Origin: an uncultured Pseudomonadota bacterium
Lineage (GTDB): Bacteria; Desulfobacterota; Syntrophorhabdia; Syntrophorhabdales; Syntrophorhabdaceae
NCBI GenBank assembly: GCA_937862865.1
Contig: CALMFJ010000147.1
Span: 1-34,848 of the forward strand
Direction of reading: 5' to 3'
DNA length: 34,848 nucleotides
The number at the start of each line of letters is the position of its first letter. Position 1 is the first letter of the stretch. Of the stretch, positions 25,606 to 31,623 are shown one piece after another. The notes under the pieces were generated by a model. That model was not told the origin of the DNA, searched no databases, and saw nothing but the letters and a program-made list of their open reading frames with translations. The position numbers were made by a program, and so were the translations under genes.

Positions 25606-26130
25606 ATGACCCGTCGGGTTATGATCGTGATGTTCGTTCTGGGTGCGGCCGCGTTGTGCCTTTTTTCATTGGCGGGCCGGGCTGACGCCAAGGGGATGTG
25701 GTCCAAGGTGGCGGGTTCCAGGCAGGGGGACGCGTGGTATGTCGACCAGACGCTTGCCTATGAGGACAGGCACGGCAAGGTCACGAACTCGCGCGCCTTC
25801 CTCAAATGTGTTCCCGGGAAGGACAGTGATCTTGGCGAACAGGTCCGGGAATCACTGGACGTAAGCGGAGTCGTTCCCGGCAGTTTCAGTTATTTTGTCG
25901 GATCGATCGCCGTCGACTGCCGCACAAGGCTTATCCATTTTTCGGAAATCAAATTCTTTGACACAGAAGACAACATCATGTTCCGGGAGGAGTACGGCGA
26001 ACGGCAGTATTACGCGTCCGTCACGGGCCACGCGTCGGAGCGGATCGCGCACTACTTGTGCCTGGAGAAGTCAGGTTTTCTGAACACCCTCAAGAAACAG
26101 GAGCCTTTTCTTTATCTTTTCCCCCAGTGA
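25606..26130 (+). CDS. Exported protein, possibly surface-adhesin E-like
   Basis: 174 residues. A signal peptide covers about residues 1-28 (basic start, hydrophobic core, ADA|K). The mature part contains AWYVDQTLAYEDRHGKVTNSRAFLKC, then a VDCRTRLIHFSEIKFFDTEDNIMF segment. A Tyr-Val-Asp start, a Val-Asp-Cys in the middle and a following beta strand recall the surface-adhesin E fold found in small periplasmic or surface proteins. The match is weak. Its 3' end overlaps the converging alkyltransferase gene by 60 bases. Periplasmic or surface location is likely, function unknown. Confidence 0.6.
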   Translation: MTRRVMIVMFVLGAAALCLFSLAGRADAKGMWSKVAGSRQGDAWYVDQTLAYEDRHGKVTNSRAFLKCVPGKDSDLGEQVRESLDVSGVVPGSFSYFVGSIAVDCRTRLIHFSEIKFFDTEDNIMFREEYGERQYYASVTGHASERIAHYLCLEKSGFLNTLKKQEPFLYLFPQ

Positions 26131-26577
26131 GAACCCCCCGAGCGAACCGTCATGCCTGATCACACGATGGCAGGGTATTATTATGGGGATCGGGTTGCGT
26201 TTGATCGCCTGGCCGACGGCCCGTGAGCCTTTTGGCTGCCCGGTCAGGGCGGCAATCTCTGAATAGCTTCTCGTTTCTCCGTACGGAATCCGTCGAAGTT
26301 CTTCAAGGACTTTCCGCGTGAATTCGGGAAGGTCCGATATATCGATCTCAATGTCGAAATCCACCTGCTGTCCTTTAAGATAACGGTGCAGGAGGGTGCG
26401 GACCCTCTTGAAAGGCAGATCTGTCTCCACGGCAGTCGGAAAACGTCTCAGTATGTGCCTGTGTTCCTGGTACATGTCGTTTTCCGAAAGGTCGAGGCAT
26501 ATGATGCGCCCGTCCCTTTGGACGACAGATATTGTGCCGAACCACGATTCAAAGATCACAAATTCTATAACTGGCAA
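26071..26577 (-). CDS. ogt: Methylated-DNA-protein cysteine methyltransferase
   Basis: 168 residues from TTG 26577, 7 bases after GGAG; a TTG at 26583 is too close to that site. The C-terminal domain is clear: RRIPYGETRSYSEIAALTGQPKGSRAVGQAIKRNPIPIIIPCHRVI, with the acceptor Cys in PCHRV and the Arg finger in the GSRAVG helix. The N-terminal domain is short and has no Ada zinc site. It repairs O6-alkylguanine by transferring the alkyl group to its own Cys, a one-use reaction. The C-terminus overlaps the end of the converging exported-protein gene. It is a single gene, with uvrA nearby as another repair gene. Confidence 0.9.
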   Translation of the reverse strand: MPVIEFVIFESWFGTISVVQRDGRIICLDLSENDMYQEHRHILRRFPTAVETDLPFKRVRTLLHRYLKGQQVDFDIEIDISDLPEFTRKVLEELRRIPYGETRSYSEIAALTGQPKGSRAVGQAIKRNPIPIIIPCHRVIRHDGSLGGFSLGEKIKKRLLFLEGVQKT

Positions 26578-26695
26578 AACCAAACTCCGTGTGATCTGCT
26601 GGCGGGCCTTATACAGCGGGGCAGGGCATAGGATACGGGGAATAATCCTCCGGTTCCCGTTGAAGGGGCCTGTTCATCCGATCATGAAATTCTCA

Positions 26696-27163
26696 TCAGC
26701 CGCCGGATGTCTGGGGAAAAGCGGCGTTTGTATAGAAATACTCCATTTTTTCTTTATGTTTCAGCTCTTCTTCCGCCATTCCCAGGAGGACATTCTTTGC
26801 CTCTCCGTCGGGATGGACCGCGGCAAGGGCAAGGTAAAACTCATGTGCATTCTTTTCGCGGTGGGCCGCAATGAGATAGACGTCTTTCTGCTCCATGCCC
26901 GCTTTGGGCTCGGGGGCTTCGAGATGCTCCGCTATTTTATAGTCGACCACCGTTCCCGGTTTGAGGCCGGCGCCGCCAATCCCTTTTTCACGGTAATTGA
27001 TGAGGAATTCTTTATGTTTTTTCTCTTCCCCGGCGATGTATTCAAGGGCGTCGCCGACCTGTTTGTCGGCCATCATTCTGGCAAGGTCCATATAGAAATC
27101 AAACGCCTCCTGTTCTTTTGTTATCGCAAGGCCAAGAATGTCTTTAACGTCCGCTGTTCCCAT
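26696..27163 (-). CDS. Ferritin-like (rubrerythrin-type) diiron protein
   Basis: 155 residues, four long helices. The first pair has AITKEQEAFDFYMDLA and GEEKKHKEFL; the second has AAHREKNAHEFYLALA and MAEEELKHKEKMEYFY. The two Glu-x2-His sites (EEKKH, EEELKH) with Glu in the partner helices are the diiron ligands of the rubrerythrin group. There is no rubredoxin domain. In anaerobes such proteins take part in peroxide or iron handling. AAAGGAGG lies 7 bases before the ATG, one of the strongest ribosome sites in the window. Confidence 0.82.
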   Translation of the reverse strand: MGTADVKDILGLAITKEQEAFDFYMDLARMMADKQVGDALEYIAGEEKKHKEFLINYREKGIGGAGLKPGTVVDYKIAEHLEAPEPKAGMEQKDVYLIAAHREKNAHEFYLALAAVHPDGEAKNVLLGMAEEELKHKEKMEYFYTNAAFPQTSGG

Positions 27164-27266
27164 TATGTCCTCCTTTTTCGTGCCTGCTATAGCATTACAT
27201 ATTCATCCGTGTCATGCAAGGGCGAAGGGAGCCAAAAAAAAACGATGCCGGGATATCGGGACCGAA

Positions 27267-27296
27267 TTGACAATCCGCCTGTGTACGCTCTACAAT
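27267..27296 (+). promoter_or_regulatory. Strong sigma70-type promoter of the MBL-fold gene
   Basis: TTGACA (27267-27272), 18 bases, TACAAT (27291-27296). The transcript would begin near 27303, about 6 bases before the ATG at 27309, too short for a Shine-Dalgarno, and none is seen. Confidence 0.6.
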
Positions 27297-27308
27297 AAGC
27301 GTGCTGAT

Positions 27309-28073
27309 ATGGAAGGGTTCTTTAAATTTTTCGGCACGGGAGGGGCGCGCTTCATGGCGTTGAAGCAGCTGCGGGCCACCGGCGGGCTGTGGATGAACTA
27401 CCGGAGCACGAACGTGTACATCGACCCCGGTCCCGGTGCGATCGTCCGTATCCGCGCGTCGCGGGACGATTTCGAGCCGGCCCGCCTCGACGGCATAATC
27501 CTCACGCACAAGCACATGGACCATGCCAACGATGTCAATATCCTCATAGAGACCATGGCCGAAGGCGGATTCAAGAAACGAGGTACGCTCTTCTGCCCGG
27601 AAGATGCCATCACCGAAGACCCCGTGGTATTAAATTTCGCCAGGAATTATCTGGAAAATGTCGTTTTTCTCAAGGAGGGAGGGGAATATACCCTGGGCGA
27701 TATCTCTTTTCGCACCCCGGTAAGGCATCGGCACCCCGTTGAGACGTACGGCCTGTTATTTGATCTCAACACGACGATCGGCCTGATCTCCGACACGCGG
27801 TACTTCCCCGAACTGGGGGGCCATTACCGCGCCGAGAACCTCATCATCAATGTACTTCGCCTGAAACCGATCGAAAACCACGAAATAGTCGACCATCTCG
27901 CACTCGACGATGTCGAGGAACTTCTGCAGGACGTGCGCCCCGCCAATGCGATCCTGACCCACTTCGGCATGCACATCGTCAAGAACAAACCCGCCCTTCT
28001 GGCAAAGAAGCTGTCGAAGGCAACGGGCGTGAACGTCATCGCGGGAAGGGACGGGATGAAGTGGGAATTTTAA
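27309..28073 (+). CDS. Metallo-beta-lactamase-fold hydrolase
   Basis: 254 residues from ATG 27309; the longer open frame lacks family similarity before this point. The metal site is THKHMDH (His-x-His-x-Asp-His), supported by a later His in RHRHPVE, an Asp in ISDTRYFPE and the final LTHFGMHI. The N-terminus has FFGTGGAR and an early beta hairpin with NVYIDPGPG. It resembles phnP/RNase Z-like or UlaG-like members. I cannot name the substrate. Its promoter implies an almost leaderless mRNA. Converges on the histidine kinase operon and shares a two-way terminator with it. Confidence 0.8.
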   Translation: MEGFFKFFGTGGARFMALKQLRATGGLWMNYRSTNVYIDPGPGAIVRIRASRDDFEPARLDGIILTHKHMDHANDVNILIETMAEGGFKKRGTLFCPEDAITEDPVVLNFARNYLENVVFLKEGGEYTLGDISFRTPVRHRHPVETYGLLFDLNTTIGLISDTRYFPELGGHYRAENLIINVLRLKPIENHEIVDHLALDDVEELLQDVRPANAILTHFGMHIVKNKPALLAKKLSKATGVNVIAGRDGMKWEF

Positions 28074-28150
28074 AAGACAGGCGATGGGCGATGGGCAATA
28101 GGCGATAGGGAAACAATCCCATAGCCTATTGCCCATCGCCCGTCTTTTTT
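28072..28150. terminator. Two-way terminator made of heptamer units
   Basis: The left arm starts AAAAGAC at 28072 and the right arm ends GTCTTTTTT at 28150. The stem is built of 7-base units like GCGATGG, GCAATAG and GCGATAG. The left arm has one more unit than the right. A-rich and T-rich flanks let it end transcripts from both converging genes. It shares a 23-base segment, with two changes, with the hairpin at 19173-19217. Confidence 0.8.
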
Positions 28151-29031
28151 AAAGGTATCAACAGCCGGAAGGTACTGCCTTCACCCGGTTTCGTCGTGAC
28201 CGTGATCGTTCCGCCGTTGGCTTCGAGGAGTTTTTTGGACAAGGAGAGGCCGAGGCCGGTGCCTTCGCCCTTTGGTTTTGTGGTGAAGAAGGGGTCGAAG
28301 ATCTTTTGAAGGGTTTCTTCGTCGATGCCGCTGCCTTCGTCCGATACGTCGATGAAACCGAAGGGGCCCTCGGCGCCCGTTCGTATCCTGATCGTGCCGC
28401 CTTCGGGCATTGCCTGCGCGGCGTTGTTGATAAGGTTTACGAGCGCCTGCTGGATATGTATCCTGTCTATGAAGGCCCTGACCGGGCCACTGGCGCGCAC
28501 GATATCGAGGCGCACGTTCTTGAAGCGGGTCAGGTGATGCTCCATGAAAAGGAGCGTGTCGTCCACCAGTGATGCGAGATCGGTCTCTTCCGTCTTCGGT
28601 TCGTCCATACGGGAGAAATCGAGAAGCTTCAGAAGGACGTTCGTAAGCCGGCCCGCTTCCTGGTCTATGAAGTGGGAATACCGCCTGGCTTTGTCGATAT
28701 CTTCTGCCTTTGATATCCTCTTTGCGAAGCCCTGGATGGATATCAAGGGGTTCTTTATCTCGTGCGCGATAGAGCCGGCCAGTTCGCCGAGGGCGGAGAG
28801 CTTGTTCGCCCTGAGGAGTTCGGCCTCAAAACCCTTGATGCGTTCATCTCGCAACCGCACGGCTTTCAGTTTGTCGTTGAGGGTTGTGTAGACGTCGTTC
28901 AGCTCTTTAATGTTCGATTCGAGAAGGGTATTGCGGGCACGGGACAGGCTTTTTTCTTCTTCAAGGGCTATCTCGAGGTCCCGCAGCCGGGCCGTGGTGT
29001 CGCGGTCAGCTTTTTTGTTCCGGGCAGCCAT
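28126..29031 (-). CDS. Soluble histidine kinase
   Basis: 301 residues without membrane helix. Residues 10-75 form a coiled coil. The HisKA domain has GSIAHEIKNPL with phospho-His90. The ATPase domain has the N-box NLINNAAQAM, G1 DEGSGIDEE, F-box IFDPFFTTK and G2 GEGTGLGLSLSKKLLEANGG, all intact. It has no sensor of its own. Its start codon touches the stop of the V4R gene (TAATG), so that protein probably is its sensor. The response regulator is not adjacent. The last bases run into the shared terminator at 28072-28150. Confidence 0.9.
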   Translation of the reverse strand: MAARNKKADRDTTARLRDLEIALEEEKSLSRARNTLLESNIKELNDVYTTLNDKLKAVRLRDERIKGFEAELLRANKLSALGELAGSIAHEIKNPLISIQGFAKRISKAEDIDKARRYSHFIDQEAGRLTNVLLKLLDFSRMDEPKTEETDLASLVDDTLLFMEHHLTRFKNVRLDIVRASGPVRAFIDRIHIQQALVNLINNAAQAMPEGGTIRIRTGAEGPFGFIDVSDEGSGIDEETLQKIFDPFFTTKPKGEGTGLGLSLSKKLLEANGGTITVTTKPGEGSTFRLLIPLKKTGDGQ

Positions 29032-29480
29032 TAATAAAGAAATACCTCGAATTCACAGAATTTGTAGCCGAGAGACCAGCTCTTCGTCTGCGTCGATTTT
29101 GCTTTCTTCCCATGAACATTTTCAAGCATACCGGCTATGATCCCGCTTTCCATATCGCAGAACATCTCTCCCGTGTACGAAAAACCGGCGCACGTGATGC
29201 ATTCGTAGAGCTTGACCGTGATATGGTCCTCGTCGATTACCTCCACCTGCGGGATGCCGATCTTGAGGTCGCGTATCGTTTCGGCAAATTGCTCCATTGT
29301 CGTGGCAGGGAGCATGTTGCCGACGCGTTTTCCCATCATGTAAAGCGTCGCGCCCGACGTCTCGCCGAGAATGCTGCGCATGCCGATGATCCTCAATATC
29401 CTGAACAGCAGGAGCGGGACATCGTCCCCCAGCCTGGGGCGCAGAACATTCTTGATGTCGTCTACGGCGTACTCTTTCAT
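29031..29480 (-). CDS. V4R-domain small-molecule sensor protein
   Basis: 149 residues from ATG 29480, which overlaps the stop of the phosphatase gene as ATGA. The C-terminal half holds VKLYECITCAGFSYTGEMFCDMESGIIAGMLE, the Cys-rich, glycine-bearing core of V4R (vinyl-4-reductase) domains. These bind small hydrophobic ligands, and in chlorophyll synthesis a related domain belongs to vinyl reductase. The N-terminal helix bundle is in the usual place. It has no output domain and is followed by a kinase without a sensor, so the two probably form one signalling unit. Ligand unknown. Confidence 0.72.
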   Translation of the reverse strand: MKEYAVDDIKNVLRPRLGDDVPLLLFRILRIIGMRSILGETSGATLYMMGKRVGNMLPATTMEQFAETIRDLKIGIPQVEVIDEDHITVKLYECITCAGFSYTGEMFCDMESGIIAGMLENVHGKKAKSTQTKSWSLGYKFCEFEVFLY

Positions 29481-30265
29481 GGTGTCCTGTATCCTTTCTT
29501 GATGACGCCTTCCATGGTCTCGTGAACAAGGCCGTTCGACGCCAGGCACTCCCCCCGGTAAATATCGAAGGGCCCGCCCGTCAGATTGGTAATACGCCCT
29601 CCGGCCTCCTCGAGGATAAGGGCCCCGGCTGCGAGGTCCCAGGGATTGAGGTGCAGTTCCCAGAACCCGTCGAACCGGCCGCAGGCCACATAGCTCAGGT
29701 TAAGGGCCGCGGAGCCGTCCCTGCGCACTGCCTGGGCTTCGAAAAGAAAATTGACGAAATGGTCGACGTTGTTGTTGGGGTTGGTCGCGATATCATACGG
29801 GAAACCCGTGCTGAGAAGCGATCTCTTGAGATTGCTTACCCCGGAGACGCCGATCCGGTCCCCGTTAAGGTACGCCCCTTTGCCGGATGCGGCGAAAAAA
29901 AGTTCGTTCATTATCGGGTTGTACACGACACCCGCTGCCACCCTGCCCTTTACCTCGTATGCGATGGATGTGCAGAAGAACGGGTATCCGTGGGCATAGT
30001 TTGTCGTGCCGTCGACCGGATCAATGATCCACCTGTTGCTGTCCCCTTCGTACGTGTTGGCTTGCTCCTCGGCGATGATATCATCGCCGGGAAACCGTTC
30101 GCGGACCATGGCGATTATCTTTTCCTGGCAGGCGATGTCGACATCGGTCACGAGGTTGATCTCCTCGCGCTTATGATGGACCGAGAAGCCTCGCGACAGG
30201 GATTCTTTTTGAATACGGCCCGACTCGAGGGCCATTTCCACGGCTGCCTGCAACGGATCTGCCAT
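29477..30265 (-). CDS. suhB: Inositol monophosphatase family protein
   Basis: 262 residues, the normal length. Motifs: EINLVTDVDIACQEKI, Glu in IIAEEQ, the metal site WIIDPVDGTTNYAHGYPFF, and WDLAAGALILEEAGGRIT. The three acidic groups that bind magnesium are present. Members hydrolyse inositol monophosphates, fructose-1,6-bisphosphate or related sugars, and SuhB also takes part in transcription antitermination in E. coli. It opens an operon with a V4R protein and a kinase. There is no Shine-Dalgarno, and the promoter places the mRNA start at the ATG itself. Confidence 0.9.
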   Translation of the reverse strand: MADPLQAAVEMALESGRIQKESLSRGFSVHHKREEINLVTDVDIACQEKIIAMVRERFPGDDIIAEEQANTYEGDSNRWIIDPVDGTTNYAHGYPFFCTSIAYEVKGRVAAGVVYNPIMNELFFAASGKGAYLNGDRIGVSGVSNLKRSLLSTGFPYDIATNPNNNVDHFVNFLFEAQAVRRDGSAALNLSYVACGRFDGFWELHLNPWDLAAGALILEEAGGRITNLTGGPFDIYRGECLASNGLVHETMEGVIKKGYRTP

Positions 30266-30270
30266 ACATC

Positions 30271-30300
30271 ATTCTAATCGATAATTTCTTTCATTTGCAA
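30271..30300 (-). promoter_or_regulatory. Promoter of the suhB operon, probably leaderless
   Basis: Minus strand TTGCAA (30300-30295), 18 bases, TAGAAT (30276-30271). The A of the ATG at 30265 is the sixth base after the -10. No ribosome site precedes it. Confidence 0.55.
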
Positions 30301-30313
30301 GGGAACACTCGGA

Positions 30314-30342
30314 TTGACATGCTTTCCGTTCTGGTCTATGAT
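30314..30342 (+). promoter_or_regulatory. Near-consensus promoter of the GalT-like gene, probably leaderless
   Basis: TTGACA (30314-30319), exactly 17 bases, TATGAT (30337-30342): 11 of 12 bases match. The A of ATG 30350 is the eighth base after the -10, so the mRNA should begin with or very near its start codon. No Shine-Dalgarno is seen. Confidence 0.7.
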
Positions 30343-30349
30343 TACCCCA

Positions 30350-31321
30350 ATGGCGGAATTACGAAAGGACCCTCTTTCCGGGAACTGGGTAGTGGTCGGT
30401 TACGGGGGATCAAAATCAAGCGGTACGGGGCTGTGCCCTTTCTGCCCGGGCCATGAATCCTTTACCCCGTCAACAATACGGCAATACACGGATGAAGCGG
30501 GCGACTGGCTGGTCCGGTGTTTCCCTGCCGCGAACCCCATTTTCATGATAGAGGTGGGTGAAGAGAGGAGAGGAGAGGGCCTGTACGATAAGATGGGCAA
30601 TGTCGGGGCCCATGAGATCATTGTCGAGAACAGGGCGCATTCGAGGACCATGGCAATGTACACGCGTGAGGAGCTCGAGCTCGTCCTCGCAATGTACCGG
30701 GAGCGCATTCTCGACCTGAAAGGCGACCGGCGCTTTAAGCACGTCCAGGTTTTCAAGAACCATGGCGAGCTTGCGGGCTCGTATCTGTTGCACCCGCATT
30801 CCCACGTGCTGGCCACACCGATCGTTCCTGCGCGGGTATCGCGCCAGGTGATCGCGACGCGGAGCCACTTCGTTCAGAAAGACCGGTGCCTGATGTGCGA
30901 TATCTTGAACCAGGAAATACGTCAGGCGAAGAGGCTTGTGAGTATGAACCGGAGCTTTGTCGCCGTTTGCCCGTTCGCATCCCGGTTTTCCTATGAGACA
31001 TGGATCGTACCGAGATTTCACGACGCGAACTACGAAAATATGACAGGCCAGACCGCCCGGGACGATCTGGCGGACATGCTCCTCGACATAATGAAACGGA
31101 TAGAACAGTTTACAAACGCCTATACGATCGAGATACACACGGCGCCCAATATGGCGTCCGCCGAATCTCACGGCGACGACCTTCCGCTCCAGGAATATTA
31201 CCACTGGCATATTGAGATCCTGCCCCGTGATTTCCGGTCATCAAAGTACAAGCGGGAGGACGAATTCGCCGTCTCGGCGATCACGCCCGAGCAGGCTGCC
31301 GAGGCCATGAAGGCCCAGTGA
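30350..31321 (+). CDS. GalT-like HIT-superfamily nucleotidyltransferase or hydrolase
   Basis: 323 residues from ATG 30350. The start ELRKDPLSGNWVVVG is that of GalT proteins; TTG 30314 lies within the -35 element and is not the start. A zinc pair CPFC (residues 29-32) and a later CLMC are visible. The HIT motif reads H148-P-H150-S-H152, where galactose-1-phosphate uridylyltransferases have His-Pro-His-x-Gln. The C-terminal block YYHWHIEILPR is conserved. The Gln to His change puts the motif in the form seen in HIT hydrolases, so sugar-nucleotide transfer should not be assumed. Divergent from suhB. Both have leaderless-type promoters. Confidence 0.8.
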   Translation: MAELRKDPLSGNWVVVGYGGSKSSGTGLCPFCPGHESFTPSTIRQYTDEAGDWLVRCFPAANPIFMIEVGEERRGEGLYDKMGNVGAHEIIVENRAHSRTMAMYTREELELVLAMYRERILDLKGDRRFKHVQVFKNHGELAGSYLLHPHSHVLATPIVPARVSRQVIATRSHFVQKDRCLMCDILNQEIRQAKRLVSMNRSFVAVCPFASRFSYETWIVPRFHDANYENMTGQTARDDLADMLLDIMKRIEQFTNAYTIEIHTAPNMASAESHGDDLPLQEYYHWHIEILPRDFRSSKYKREDEFAVSAITPEQAAEAMKAQ

Positions 31322-31451
31322 CCGCCGATATCCCTGAATTTTATCAAATAGTTCGGGAAACATGAGAAAACCCTTGAAGATATTTTTCTATGTATCACAT
31401 TTTCAACAATTATTTGTTGGGGAATCCCATTAAAAAAATTTAAAAAATCTC

Positions 31452-31481
31452 TTGACAAATATCCGGGAGGTCAGGTAAAAA
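31452..31481 (+). promoter_or_regulatory. Promoter of the nrdD operon
   Basis: TTGACA (31452-31457), 18 bases, TAAAAA (31476-31481). The start would be near 31488, inside the first NrdR box, so a bound NrdR would block RNA polymerase. In the 302-base gap after the GalT-like gene, bases 31322-31450 hold only an A+T-rich stretch with a small 6-base-stem hairpin (31404-31419). Confidence 0.6.
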
Positions 31482-31528
31482 GTACTACATGTAGTATGGA
31501 TATTTAGTGAACATACTATATGTAGTGG
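31482..31528 (+). promoter_or_regulatory. Pair of NrdR boxes
   Basis: GTACTACATGTAGTAT (31482-31497) and ATACTATATGTAGTGG (31513-31528). The palindromic cores are 31 bases apart centre to centre, three helical turns, the arrangement known for NrdR, the ATP-cone repressor of ribonucleotide reductase genes. nrdR itself is not in the window. Confidence 0.88.
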
Positions 31529-31623
31529 TTGGAGGGGGGTTTGCACTACAGGGGCAGGTCGGGAAGCATATTCTGTTTTACTAAGAAACAATTTATAAGC
31601 TGTTAATCCATATAGGGGGTTGC

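Noticed and set aside
27138-27308. N-terminal extension of the MBL-fold protein
   Set aside because: The extension passes through the promoter at 27267-27296 and overlaps the start of the divergent ferritin-like gene.
31404-31419. Small hairpin CAACAA/TTGTTG as terminator of the GalT-like gene
   Set aside because: Only six mostly A-T pairs and no T tract follow, so it gives no usable evidence.
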